A DNA stretch of 64,000 nt from Mauremys mutica (lineage: Eukaryota; Chordata; Testudines; Geoemydidae). The stretch spans positions 53,776,524 through 53,840,523 of the forward strand of contig NC_059082.1 of the NCBI RefSeq assembly GCF_020497125.1, written 5' to 3'. This document shows positions 1-11,545 of the stretch, piece by piece. A program made the position numbers and the translations under genes. Position 1 is the stretch's first letter, and the number at the start of each line of letters is the position of its first letter. A model generated the notes under the pieces. It saw only the letters and a program-made list of their open reading frames with translations, was not told where the DNA came from and ran no database searches.

Positions 1-716
1 CTTCCTGGCAAGCGGCAGCTTCCACTGAGGTTGTTCCCAGCCTCCCCACCACATGGAAGAACTGGAGTAGCAGAGATAGTCTGCTATGTGGGGAGCGGGA
101 GCTGGCCTCTCTGCCTCCCCATGTTGCAGGGGAACTCTGAGTCCCAGATCATTGTCTTTCTCCCTGTGGTGGGGTGAGGGTGGAGGCGATCCTGCTGGAC
201 AAATAAGTGGGAGCAGCAGTGCTAGCAGAGAGCAATTACTGCTCCTGCTCTGCTGCAGCCCCAGCCAAGGGGCCACTTGTTGGGGTTCCAACCATGCTTT
301 CAGCCCTGATGGCCCTAACACCTTTGTCACCTCCCAACCTTCCCTCTGGGAAGGAGGTTGAGAGACATTGCACTGCTGCTGATCTCCCTCTGCCCAGGGC
401 TTCCAAGGGGGACAGAACTGTGATACTGTCCTGTCTGGGGTCCCCTCCACCCCAAGGGCTGGTTCTGGTCTCTAACAGGCCTGGTTAGAGATGTGAAAGT
501 GGCTTGTTTTTGCTTTAAGTCCCACAGTGTGTGGAGATCCCTGAATTTCGTATGCGGCAGAACACACTTCCCAGGAGGTATTTCCTTTCTGTGCAGGTGA
601 AATGTCCCCTCAGCAAAGAGAGGGGCTGGGTTTTAAACCTTAGAGAGATCTGCATAGCAAATCCTTGGTGAAGAAGTGACAACCCCAGTCTTGCCCATTT
701 CTCCTCCCCTGAGCAG
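1..716 (+). other. Intronic part of zinc-finger duplication unit 1
   Basis: No gene of its own. This stretch can be followed by eye in the DNA upstream of the KRAB-B-like exons of unit 3 (about 37.9-38.63 kb) and, less well, unit 2 (about 16.4-16.9 kb). Shared phrases include the block around 300-480 (cctccctctgggaag, agaactgtga) and the block around 525-610 (tgtggagatccctgaat, tgaaatgtcccct). It is therefore intron of an ancestral duplicated gene. The first exon of this unit would lie left of the window. Confidence 0.6.
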
Positions 717-821
717 GATTTCCCATTCCCAAACAAGACATGATTTCCAGCTGGGAATGAGAGGAAGCGCCTAATCTCCAGAGCTGCAATGAAAAGGAGA
801 CGCTGAGTGGCACCTGCGCAG
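717..821 (+). pseudogene. KRAB-B-like exon of unit 1, broken by a stop codon
   Basis: A pyrimidine-rich tract and gagcag acceptor precede 717, and a consensus donor (cag|gtgagg) follows 821. The 105-nt exon is symmetric (phase 1 at both ends). Read in phase with the zinc-finger exon it starts FPIPKQDMISSWE and then hits TGA at 758-760. The family pattern at this point is FPI.K.....ISR.E..EEP. The local sequence after the stop (EAPN in place of EEPW) is also disturbed, with small length changes against units 2 and 3. Splice sites are intact, so inclusion would truncate the protein while skipping would keep the frame. Calling it KRAB B-box-like rests on position, phase and resemblance to reptile KRAB-ZNF genes. 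Confidence 0.6.
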
Positions 822-980
822 GTGAGGAATAAACTAAATCAGCTGGGAACTGTCAGTGAATGAGGTGAAAATCTGGATTTGCCGAAGGGCTGCCGTGAGT
901 TCCCACCATCCCAGGTGAACAGGAATAGCAAACGGGTGATTCCCAGGGCGTAGCTATGGACTCTGTCCTTGGGTGTAGAG

Positions 981-1192
981 CAGTGGCTCTCAAACTTTTT
1001 TACTGGTGACCCCTTTCACATAGAAAACCTCTGAGTGTGACCCCGCCCCTTATAAATTATATATTTAACACTATTATAAATGCTGGAGGCAAAGCGGGGT
1101 TTGAGGTAGAGGTTGACAGCTCGTGGCCCCCCCCCACATGTAATAAGCTTGTAACCCCCGAGGGGTCCTGACCCCCAGTTTGAGAACCCCTG
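981..1192. mobile_element. Non-autonomous hAT element (MITE), 212 bp
   Basis: Ends are cagtggctctcaaac and gtttgagaacccctg, imperfect terminal inverted repeats of hAT type. It is flanked by a perfect 8-bp target duplication, gtgtagag, at 973-980 and 1193-1200. There is no coding capacity. A second copy of the same family is at 51751-51972. Confidence 0.9.
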
Positions 1193-1200
1193 GTGTAGAG

Positions 1201-1930
1201 GGACTAGATGAATGTGCATTGAGTCTGTCTCTGCAAGGATTGTGTGGCTGGGCCTTGAGGCTGTGAATAGGCCAGATGAGTCTGGGATGCTTGTGCCTCA
1301 GTGAGAGCTATGTGGCTGGGACCTCTGGGTCTGTGATCAGCCTCAGTGGGGTGAATATGTCACTGGTACTGACAGCTGGGCAGTCAGGCTTAGCGGATAA
1401 GTCAGATGCTGCTGGGGGCGGGGTGGGAGGATGGGGCGGGACTTCTGAGCCGATGAACTGAAGCAGCAAACAGGGGTGTTTCGGAGGCACAAAAATAAAA
1501 GAGTCAGGCAGCCCTCAGTCAGTTGTGGCCCCTTCTCTACAGGGCTGTCTTTATGAAAACATAGGGTGTCCAAACAGAACAAAACATGCCACAGCAAAAC
1601 AAAGACAGAAACTGCAACCAATGGTCTCCGCATGTAGACCTCAGGGTGGGACTCCAGTTCATACCCAGCTGTTCCCCCATCACCCAGGCAGCCCTTTATA
1701 TTTCCCTTGCTCCCGCTAAGCAGCAGGGTTAATTGGCTGTTGCATTAACCTGTTAGGGTCTGGGCTAGGGAGTTCCTTTGTACCCTGTCACGCACCCCTG
1801 TGAGTGTGGCAAAGGGCACGCTCTGTGGAAACATCACCTGCCCCTTCTGGGGGAAAAAAATCGGTGTTTCCATGGGCTGTGGCGCAACGAAAAGTAAATG
1901 GCTGCAGGGCGAGTCTGGGGTTGTCATCTT
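1201..1930. other. Unassigned sequence between a MITE and a gypsy remnant
   Basis: No gene, splice-bounded exon or repeat I can name. The stretch 1500-1800 could be the decayed 3' flank or LTR of the minus-strand gypsy element that starts at about 1931, but I see no TG...CA boundaries or duplicate, so this is a guess. Short open frames here lack family resemblance. Confidence 0.3.
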
Positions 1931-2400
1931 TCATAGCCTGCAGGGTGAAGGACGCTTCCAGGAGGTAGTATCATAATAATTTCACTGCCCACTTCACTGC
2001 AAGACTTTCCTTTCCTATACTGGAATAGTTCTTCTTCTGTGGGAGAAGCTTCCTACTGCGATGTAGGATGGGGTGTTTTCCATCCTCCGCCACCTGCAAT
2101 AAAACCGTCCCAAGTCTCACCTCAGAGGCATCACTTTGTAGTATGAATCCTTTTGTAAAATCTGGACTCAGCAGCTCTGGTTTACTGCACAAGATGCGCT
2201 TGACTGCGCCAAATGCACCTGCACAAGCCGGCGTCCATTGGACGTTTTGATGGGCTTGTTCTTTAGGGGGTCTGGGAGGGGTGCTGTTAGTGGAAAACCT
2301 GGAGACAAAGCACCTATGATACCCTGATAACCCCAGGAATGTCTTCACCTGCCTTTTGGTGGGCAGGGATTGGGCACTCTAGTAGGACTCTAGCAGAGGA
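1931..2400 (-). pseudogene. Ty3/gypsy pol remnant: RT tail and RNase H
   Basis: The minus-strand open stretch 2348-1971 reads like the end of reverse transcriptase and the start of RNase H in Ty3/gypsy elements: FLGLSGYHRCFV (connection), then SDASEVRLGTVL (the first RNase H acidic residue lies in the DAS motif) and KESLAVKWAVK (the second acidic region). It has no start of its own and is cut off on both sides. Upstream RT pieces of probably the same copy lie at 3611-3994 and 4819-5010, and a protease-like region at 6431-7040, so this was one element now scattered by later insertions. Non-functional. Confidence 0.7.
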
Positions 2401-2575
2401 GAGGGACAGCTCAGTGGTTTGAGCATTGGCCTGCTAAACCCAGCATTGTGAGCTCAATCCTTGAGGGGGCCATTTAGGGATCTGGGGCAAAAATCTGTCT
2501 GGGGATTGGTCCTGCTTTGAGCAGGGGTTGGACTAGATGCCTCCTGAGGGCCTTTCCGACCCTGATATTCTATGA
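2401..2575 (+). mobile_element. tRNA-derived SINE (tortoise Pol III type)
   Basis: The 5' part has a Pol III A-box-like (agctcagtggtttgag) and B-box-like (gagctcaatcc) region from a tRNA. A shared body follows (gggccatttagggatctggg), then a CR1-like 3' end (ggactagatgcctcctgaggg ... ttctatga). This matches the architecture of the turtle SINE mobilised by CR1. Copies of the same family are at 18874 and 33317. Confidence 0.8.
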
Positions 2576-2604
2576 CTTTCACTTAGCTGGCCAAAGGTCA
2601 GATT

Positions 2605-3610
2605 CAGTCGGGGCAGGCAAATTTTTGTCCTGAGCAACACATCGGATTTCTGAAATTGTATGGAGGACTGGTTAGAGGAGACTGTGCCACCCCAAACAGC
2701 CAGGCATGGCCCAGCCCCACCCCCTGATGGCCACCAGGGCCCCTGTCCCATCCACCCTTGACTGCCCCCCGCTGCTCCATCCAACCCCTAACTGCCACCT
2801 CGGGACTCCTGCCCCCATTCAACCCCCCTGTTTCCCACCCTCTGACTGCCCCAACTCTGATCCACATCCCCGCCCCCTGACCACCATCCCAAACTCCCCT
2901 GCCCCCTTACTGCGCTGCCTGGAGCACCGGTGGCTGGCAGCACTACAGCCACGCCACCCAGAGCACCAGGACAGGCAGCTGTGCCACCCAGGTGGAGCCA
3001 GCCATGCCACCACATAACACAGTGCACCGGTTCAGGCCACGGCTCTGCAGCTGCACTACCCAGCAAGAGCTCGCAGCCCCGCCGCCCAGAGCATTGCGCC
3101 ACCAGCACGGTGAGCTGAGGCAGCAGGTTTAATAGGCAGCAGGTTTAAAACAAATAAAAGGAAGTTCTTCTTCACGCAGCGCACAGTCAACTTGTGGAAC
3201 TCCTTACCTGAAGGCTAGGTGAAGGCTAGGACTATAACAATGTTTAAAAGGGGACTGGATAAATTCATGGTGGCTAAGTCCATAAATGGCTATTAGCCAG
3301 GATGGGTAAGAATGGTGTCCCTAGCCTCTGTTCGTCAGAGGATGGAGATGGATGGCAGGAGACAGATCACTTGATCATTGCCTGTTAGATTCACTCCCTC
3401 TGGGGCACCTGGCATTGGCCACTGTCGGTAGACAGATACTGGGCTAGATGGACCTTTGGTCTGACCCGGTACGGCCTTTCTTATGTTCTTATGCAGGGGA
3501 GGGGGAACAGCGGGGGAGGAGCTGGAGGCTAGCCGCCAGGGGCTCAGGGGCTGGGCAGGAGGATCCTGTGCGCCGGATGTGGCCCACGGGCCATAGTTTG
3601 CCCACCTCTG
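2605..3610. mobile_element. Non-autonomous hAT-like element, split by a CR1
   Basis: Begins cagtcggggcaggcaaattt and ends gtttgcccacctctg, terminal repeats of the GGGTGGGCAAAC family seen better preserved at 47557-48208. The body (2690-3120) is C-rich on this strand, with repeated gccccc-gac blocks. A CR1 3' end (about 3136-3495) is inserted in it. The flanks gtcagatt and gtctaagt are only a weak match as an 8-bp duplication. It sits inside the gypsy remnant. Confidence 0.65.
3136..3495 (+). mobile_element. CR1 LINE 3' end
   Basis: The sense strand shows the decayed C-terminal RT coding tail (aattcatggtggctaag region) and the CR1 3' end: gggctagatggacctttgg, tctgacccggtacggcc, and terminal ttcttatg repeats. 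5'-truncated. It is inserted into the hAT-like element 2605-3610, so it is younger than it. Confidence 0.8.
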
Positions 3611-3994
3611 GTCTAAGTGTTTCATTTTGGTACTACTCACCATGCACTTAGACCTGCTTCCCTTAGAAACTGCAGCAATCCTCTGGAGATGCTCTCCCCA
3701 GGGGCTAGACTAGAGTACAGCATTGTTGAGATAGGCAGCAGCATACTGCCAATGGGGCTGCAGTGCCCTGTCCATTAGACACTGGAAGGTGGCAGGCACC
3801 TCCCAGAATCTAAATGGGAGGGTTTGAAACTGACATTGGCCAAAAGGGGTAGCAAAGGTCAGATTTTCTTTGGATTCTGGTGCCAGAGGAATGTGCCAGT
3901 AGCTTTAGTATGGTTGAATGTGGTCATAAACTGGGCCTCACCCAGCAACTCATCTACTCCAGCCTGGGATTTGAGCTGAACTTTGACATGGCAT
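3611..3994 (-). pseudogene. Ty3/gypsy reverse transcriptase core, decayed
   Basis: On the minus strand, several frames give gypsy RT blocks in the right order: a region like NAMSKFSSNPR (palm start), then FATPFGQCQF, then FQCLMDRAL and YAAAYLNNAV, where the usual YLDD-type catalytic box reads YLNN. Frameshifts and stops interrupt it. Losing both catalytic aspartates plus the frame breaks makes it dead. It continues across a CR1 insertion into 4819-5010. Confidence 0.65.
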
Positions 3995-4818
3995 TAGAAC
4001 ATAAGAACAGTCACACTGGGTCAGACCAATGGTCCATGTAGCCCAGTATCCTGTCTTCTGATTTTGGCCAATGCCAGGTGCTTCAGAGGGAATGAAGAGA
4101 ACAGGTAATCATCAAGTGATCCATCCCCTGTTGCCCATTCCCAGCTTCTGGCAAACAGAGGCTAGGGACACTATCCCTAATAGCCATTGATGGACCTATC
4201 CTCCATGAACTTATCTAGTTCTTTTTTGAACCCTGTTACAGTCTTGGCCTTCACAACATCCTCTGTCAAGGAGTTCCACAGGTTGACTGTGCATTGTATG
4301 AAGAAATTCTTCCTTTTGTTTGTTTTAAACCTGCTGCCTATTAATTTCATTTGGTGACCCCTAGTTCTTGTGTTATGAGAAGGAGTAAATAACACTTCCT
4401 GATTTACTTTCTCCACACCAGTAATAATTTTATAGATTTTATCATATCCCCCCCAGTCATCTCTTTTCCAAACTGAAAAGTCCAGTCTTCTTAATATCTG
4501 CTCATACAGAAGCCGTTCAATACCCCTAATCATTTTTGTTGCCCTTTTCTGAACCTTTTCCAATTCCAATATATCTTTTTTGAGATGGGATGACCACATC
4601 TGCATGCAGTATTCAAGATGTGGGCGTACCATAGATTCATATGGAGGCAATATGATATTCTCTGTCTTATTATCTATGCCTTTCTTAATGATCCCCAACA
4701 TTCTGTTCGCTTTTTTGACTGCCATTGCACATTGAGTGAATGTTTTCAGAGAACTATCCACAATGACTCCAAGATCTCTTTCTTGAGTGGTAATAGCTAA
4801 TTTAGACCCCATCATTGT
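3995..4818 (-). mobile_element. CR1 LINE 3' end with open C-terminal RT tail
   Basis: The minus strand from 4815 to 4177 is open for 212 codons and matches the C-terminal part of CR1 ORF2: [69 protein letters not shown]. The 3' UTR follows toward 3995, ending in the CR1 hallmark seen here as its complement (gaacataagaac). 5'-truncated, with no EN or RT core. It is inserted in the gypsy RT, dividing its palm region. Its long intact frame suggests a fairly young insertion. Confidence 0.85.
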
Positions 4819-5010
4819 ATATTAACAGTTCTAACATCAACACAAACATGAACGCTGTTGTCTGATTTGGGAACTAGAACAATTGGGCTGCACCATTCAC
4901 TTTGCAACTCCTTGCTTCTACGGGTACAGCATATCCTGATGTCTGTCCAGGAAATCTTCATTTTTTCTTATGCAATGCAGGGTTGATACTTGTTTTTCCA
5001 GACCTTGAAC
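4819..5010 (-). pseudogene. Ty3/gypsy RT N-terminal fragment
   Basis: Minus-strand translation gives SEWCSPIVLVPKSDN followed by VCVDVRTVN, the start of the RT domain of Ty3/gypsy elements (usual form EWCSPIVLVPK...CVDYR..N). It joins the 3611-3994 segment once the CR1 between them is discounted. Frame is lost upstream. The adjoining 5010-5110, also on the minus strand, has a short coiled-coil-like open stretch (SILEEKVQGLEKQV) that may belong to another retroelement ORF1; I cannot place it. Confidence 0.6.
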
Positions 5011-5445
5011 CTTCTCTTCCAATATGGAGACCAGGTTGCACTTTGTACAAAGTTGCTTCTGTCCTGTGGAAGAAAGACAAACATGGCACATCCTGTGCAG
5101 GTCACAGCAGCTGATTGCTCACCATCCATATTACCTTCCTTCTAAGAGCTTCCTCAGCTGTTGGAGCCTGCAAGTTGAAAGCCTCAGTGGGATCTCCCCA
5201 GGCAAACTCCCAGTCAAACTCCCTCTGTTAGCCTCTCCTCTAGTTTGCAGCTGACTGGCTTTTTATAACAGGCCCACTCAAGGCCCACCTGGAACGAAGC
5301 ACTCCCAATTCACACTTTTAAAACAATCAAGCACACAGTCAAACTGATAAACTGTCCCCGCAACAGACACTCAGATACTCACCAACACAGCCCCCCAGTG
5401 TTTAGCATACCTCCTCTCGGCCAGATCCCAGTAAAACTCCCTCTG
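5011..5445. other. Retroelement-derived spacer with a short direct repeat
   Basis: No gene. A 27-bp block (aaactccctctgttagcctc and flanks) occurs at about 5212-5238 and again at about 5434-5457, the second time abutting the CR1 RT segment. This could be a recombination scar or part of the CR1 5' region. The rest has no recognisable coding. Confidence 0.4.
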
Positions 5446-6430
5446 TTAGCCTCTCCACTGTTCACTGCTCCCATTGGGTATGACGGTTCTTTTGTCACGG
5501 TCATCTGCAAACTTGCTGAGGGTGCAATTCATTAATAAAGATGTTGAACAAAACCAGCCCCAGGACCGACCCCTAGGCACTCCGCTTGATACCAGCTGCC
5601 AACTAGACATCGAGCCGTTGATCACTACCTGTTGAGCCTGACAATCTAGCCAGCTTTCTATCCACCTTAGAGTCCATTCATCCAATCCATACTTGCTGGC
5701 AAGAATACTGTGGGAGACCATATCAAAAGCTTTGCTAAAGTCAAGATATATCACATCCACCACTTTCCCCATATCCACAGAGCCAGTTATCTCATCATAG
5801 AAGGCAATCAGGTTGATCAGGCATGACTTGCCCTTGGTGAACCCATGCTGATTGTTCTTGATCACTTTCCTCTCCTCCAAGTGCTTCAAAATGGATTCCT
5901 TGAGGACCTGCTCCATGATTTTGCCGGGGACTGAGGTGAGGCTGACCGGTCTGTAGTTCCCCAGGTTCTCTTTCTTCCATTTTTTAAATATGGGCACTAT
6001 AGTTGCCTTTTTCCCATCGTCTGGGACCTCCCCTGATCGCCACAAATTTTCAAAGATAATGGCCAATGGCTCTGCAATCACATCAGCCAACTCCCTCAGC
6101 ACTGTTGGATGCATTAGATCTGGACCCACGGACTTGTGTATGTCCAGCTTTTCTAAATAGTCCTTAACTTGTTCTTTCACCACTGAGGGCTGTTCACCTT
6201 CTCCCCATACTGTGTTGCCCAGTGCAGCAATCTAGGAGCTGACCTTGTCTGTGAAGACCGAAACAAAAAAAGCATTGAGTACATGAGCTTTTTCCACATC
6301 GTCTGTCACTATGTTGCCTCCCCCATTCAGTAAGGGTCCCACTCTTTCCCTGACCACCTTCTTGTTGCTAACATACCTGTAGAAACCCTTCTTGTCAGAG
6401 TCATATTAGTTGGCAGCAGATTTTTTTGGC
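5446..6430 (-). mobile_element. CR1 LINE ORF2, reverse transcriptase segment
   Basis: The minus strand 6183-5446 is open for 245 codons with canonical non-LTR RT blocks in order: SVGPDLMHPTVLRELAD, NYRPVSLTSVPGKIMEQ, NNQHGFTKGKSCLINL, VIYLDFSKAFDMVSH, WIESWLDCQAQQVVING, SSGVPRG, FADD. The coding signal continues upstream to about 6430 in broken frames. After SGVPRG the frame shifts, so the stretch before the FADD catalytic box is compressed. Both ends are truncated. It lies inside the gypsy element between the protease-like and RT parts. Confidence 0.85.
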
Positions 6431-7040
6431 CCATCTCCCTGGGCCCTAACGTGTCAGTAGAGCTTGTTTCCAGGCAAGGTGATGCTCTTCACTTGTTTTC
6501 TGGGTCAGAGTAGTAGGGCCACAGAGTTCAGGGAAAGATCTTTCCCAGCAGTACATCCACCCTGTCCCTCTCCCCCAGGCAAGTTAGCATCTTGGCATGA
6601 CTGGTTTGCCTCTTGTAGCAGGCCAGTTACCAGGCCCCATTAGCAGCCCAGCACCATTGGGTCTGACAATTCTTTTGTCACGGTCACCATCAACTTTGTA
6701 GACCTCCCATTTACAGACAGCTTAAGCCTGGTAATGGGAAGGGGTGGGTAATCCCTGCGGGTACACCCTGTAAAAAACATTTCCTCAATCAGCGGGAAAT
6801 TTGGGCCCAGTAGCTGCTCACATATGAACATCTCGAGTCAGCCCGTCCCTGGAAACTCCACCCCCTTGACTATAACGGGGACAACAAGAGCATTGGGATT
6901 CCCAAGGAGTGCAGAGGGCTTGGGGGAGCAGGCTATGGCATAGTCACAGTCCCTTCCGGCCCCTGGGGTTATACTAGTCCCTGCTAGTAAGATTTCTGCA
7001 TCTCCTGTCAGCCTCCCTGCCAATCTGTTCACAGCAAGAC
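6431..7040 (-). pseudogene. Ty3/gypsy gag-pol junction, protease-like remnant
   Basis: Minus-strand open stretches 7032-6838 and 6831-6640 contain YPPLPITRLKLSVNGRSTKL followed by VTKELSDPMVLGC. This resembles the C-terminal half of the retropepsin-like domain in vertebrate gypsy elements (…PYPVVLGRD). The catalytic DSG box is not clear. Position and strand fit a single gypsy element running from about 7.0 to 1.93 kb. Assignment is by resemblance only. Confidence 0.5.
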
Positions 7041-7102
7041 AAAACAGAAAATGTCACTGTTTTTGTGCCAGGGCAAGTCTGAGTCATGGCTCAGTCAGGG
7101 GT

Positions 7103-8105
7103 GTGTTTCTGCTTCCTTGGGGATTTGAGCCTCTCTATGCATTCTCCCCAGTCCTACTGCTACCCAGTTTCTTCAAGAAGCTGAGGAAGGCACGGGCCAG
7201 GCTGAGTCCTATAGTCCCAGCATGCCTGAGACAGCACTGGCTGTCAGACCTCCAGATTCTCTCGATACAGCCTCCAATGGCGCTACCATTGTTCAGGTCC
7301 CACTAACACTGAACCATGACTAAAGTTCTCCACCCCACCCTCACAGTCTCCACCTCACAGCAAGGGAGTTGGGTGGCTGAACCCAGGGGAAAGAGCCTGT
7401 TCTCAAGAAGTTCAAAACATTCTTATCAGCAGCGGAATAGTTGTCCTGGTGGAAACCTATCTTGCAAAGTGGAAGAGATTTTCCATCTGGCCGCTAGATA
7501 CTCTCTCTCACCATCTAAAATGCAGGAATACCCACTGCAATTGAAGGAGTTGGACCTCTTGATAAGCTCAGTAAAAGTTCATTTAGCATACAACTCAGCA
7601 ATCCACTCTCCCAATTAAGAACATTTGGTTTTCTCACATTCCATGGTTGGGAGATTTCTGAAGGAACTAATTAGGATTTATCCTCCCGTTCATGAACCCA
7701 CTCCTCCCTGGGCCCTCGTCATGGTATTTTTGCCACTGGCCTCCTGCTCTTTTTCTCTTATGTCTAAAAAGACAGCCTTCTTGGTAGTGATCATGTCAGA
7801 GTGGAAGAGCTACAGTGTCTGATGGTGGGGTCTTTTATAAAGATAAAGTTTCTTTAAGACTTTACCCCAAATTCCTAAATAAAGTGGTATCAGACTTTCA
7901 GCTTAATCAAATGATTCATCTTCTGATATTCTTTCCAAAGCCTCATAGCCATGAAGACGAAGAGAGACTCCACACATTAGATGTGCTATGAGTTCTCTCT
8001 TTCTATATTGACAGTAGCAAACAAATTAGATCCTCGCTGAGACTGATGTGCAGAAAGGATGGGAGATCAGCATCTTCTACACAGAGGATTTTGAACTAGA
8101 TAGCT
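7103..8105 (+). pseudogene. DIRS retrotransposon fragment, tyrosine recombinase end
   Basis: The + strand carries blocks typical of vertebrate DIRS elements, in order but in several frames: LRQHWLSDLQILSIQPP, KVEEIFHLAARYSLSP, SSVKVHLA, FSHSMVGRFLKELIRIYPPV, FLPLASCSFSLMSKKTAFLV, then decayed coding to about 8.1 kb. The region corresponds to the tail of pol and the tyrosine recombinase. I cannot see the full catalytic R-H-R-Y set. Frame breaks make it inactive. A second DIRS remnant (gag) lies in unit 2. Confidence 0.65.
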
Positions 8106-8109
8106 TTCT

Positions 8110-8720
8110 GCATCAGGACTTAGACTCAGACTTTAAGACCAGAAGGGCCATCGTGATAATCTAGTCTGACTTCCTGCACATCACAGGCTGCAGAACCTCA
8201 TGCCCCACTCTTGTAATAGCCCATAACCTCTGGCTGAGTTACTGAAGTCCTCAAGTTACAGAGAATCTGCCATTTTCTTTAGTTCAGGCCAACAAGTGAC
8301 CCAGGTCCCACACTGCAGGCAAAAGCAAAAAATCCCCAGGTCTCTGCCAGTCTGACCTGGGGGTAAATTCCTTTTCAACCCCAAATATGGTGATTAGTTA
8401 AACTCTGAGTATGTGGGCAAGACCCATCAGCCAGATACTTGGTAAAGAATTCACTGTAGTAATTCAGAACCCTCCCCATCTAGTGTCCCACCTTCACTGG
8501 TTTGAAATATTTACTAATTGCAGTTGCAGATTGGCCATATGCCATTGCAGGCAACCTCTTCATACCATCCCCTGCATAAATTTATCAAGCTCAGTCTTGA
8601 AACAAATTAGGATTTTTTTTTTGGTCCCCACTACTCCCCTTGGAAGGCTGTTCCAGAATTTCGTTCCGCTGAGGGTTAGATACATTTGTCTAATATCAAG
8701 CCTAACCTTGTTGATGGCCA
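8110..8720 (-). mobile_element. CR1-family LINE 3' fragment
   Basis: The + strand shows the complement of a CR1 3' end: ttaagaccagaagggccatc followed by gataatctagtctgacttcctgcac, then a tail running to about 8715. 5'-truncated. The element at 42790-43040 is a relative. Confidence 0.65.
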
Positions 8721-8724
8721 AAAA

Positions 8725-8785
8725 CATCCACTCAATGTGTAGCAGAAGCCAAAAAAGCTAACAGAATGTTAGGAACCATTAGAGA
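8725..8785 (+). mobile_element. CR1 ORF2 snippet
   Basis: A 60-bp + strand piece translating to [11 protein letters not shown], the CR1 ORF2 signature also seen at 3995-4818. It abuts the opposite-strand CR1 fragment, so the junction is a rearrangement or nested insertion. Confidence 0.55.
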
Positions 8786-9049
8786 GACGTGGTGGGTAAG
8801 GTGATACCTTTCACTGGATTTCAAGGGACAGAATCAACTTGATTATTTGTATTGACTAATATAAATAAGTAAATATCTCTCTTTAAATGTCTGCTATGAT
8901 TTTTTTTAAATGTCCTCTAAAATTTGTTGCTGGCATGTTTTTGCTCTATTGTTTGTTTAGAAGGCTGTTTTCAGTGAGTCTGAGAGCAGCAGCAGCAATT
9001 AGGGGTCACCTGTAACGATGGTAGGTATCATATGTTCATATGGAAATAA

Positions 9050-10249
<1,200 letters not shown>

Positions 10250-10744
10250 GACTGGGATGAGAATGGGGAAGGCTTTGTGTCAGATATCCCTCCCAACGGA
10301 TAGAAGCCAAGTGTGTTTCTTTGGGCCTGTAAGGCTCTGACCTTTTCATAGAGAATGAGAAGTGGATTGTTGAGGATGGAGTGTAGTTAGACAAAGAGGA
10401 AAGGTTGGTGCAGTGAGATAAGTCATATAGAGGAATGTGTGGTGGGAGCCAGAGGAGGAACCAGGAGATGCTGGAGGGGGTGGATCATTTGGGGAGGGAG
10501 GGGGACCTAGTAGTGTAATTAGGTGGAAGTCACTTTGACAGGGTATTAATAAATAAATTTAGGAGGAAAGGTAAAGTTACCCATTTCTCTGTGCACAGGG
10601 TGAGCTTCAGACAAGTTATAGTGTGAATTTCACAGTCAAGTGGGGACTTTATAGGGACTGCATGGCTTACTGCTGTGGGATGGAATGAAACCTACTCCTG
10701 GCTCCAGTAGGGAGGGTCTTCTGGAGGGCAGAGTGGGGTGCAAA

Positions 10745-10880
10745 GATTCTTTCCCAGCTCTGCCACTTACTTGTTCTACGACCTTAGGTAACTCACTCCA
10801 CTTCTCCATGCCTTTGTTTTCGCATTTGTAAAACTGGGATAAGAATCACTCACCTCACATACTATTTAATATAGACTCAC
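10745..10880 (+). mobile_element. MIR-like SINE fragment
   Basis: The core reads like a degraded MIR: gctctgccacttactt, accttaggtaactcactcc, atttgtaaaactgggataa. A matching copy sits at the equivalent place downstream of unit 2 (25975-26105), so it predates the duplication. Confidence 0.6.
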
Positions 10881-11304
10881 AGAGTCATAAGAATTGGTGC
10901 CACATTAAATTCTGCACAAAAAGGAATAGAATTGTCCCTGCCCAGAGGAATTTATATAGTCTAAGAAACTAGATTCTTTTTCTAGGATTCTCTTCTCTTT
11001 GTTTATAGGTGTTGGGGGGAGGGAGAGGGTTGAGACCTTTTTTGCTTGTTTTTTTTTTTTTAAACTTAGTTTGACCTCAGTCTTGTTACTTAGGTTTTCA
11101 TACTTGCAGTACAGCAAACCTATGCTGAGTTCATTAGACTCAAGCATATGGAGTGACTATAGGATGTACCACACATTTAAAGTTACACATCAAACCTCTT
11201 TTATATACAATTACACATTACATTACATTTACTATACGTTGCATTACATGTTTTGAGATTGGCTTGGTTACTTTGTAGGAACCAATCCCTGTACAGCAGG
11301 GGTG

Positions 11305-11545
11305 CAGGCCCGGCTTTACGCCGATTCCACCGATTCCCCGGAATTGGGCCCCGCGCTGAAGAGGGCCCCGCACCCGCGCCTAAGGGGGCTCTGTTCCGGG
11401 GGTCTTCGGCGGCATTTCGACAGTGGGGAGTCCTTCGGTGCCGCGGAAGACCTGGAGCGGACCCCCCGCCGCCAAAATGCCACCGAAGCTCCGGACTGCC
11501 GCCAAGTATTCCAATCGGGCCCCGCGGGTCATAAAGCCAGCCCTG
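11305..11545. mobile_element. Short DNA element with inverted ends
   Basis: Starts caggcccggctttacg and ends cataaagccagccctg. The ends are imperfect inverted repeats (CAGG-CCGGCTTTA type) around a very GC-rich core (tcttcggcggcatttcg is typical). No clear target duplication. Its right end abuts the next repeat. Confidence 0.55.

Noticed and set aside
2401..2480. tRNA gene
   Set aside because: A- and B-box-like text belongs to a SINE with a CR1-like tail; no complete cloverleaf or anticodon arm, and three dispersed copies exist.
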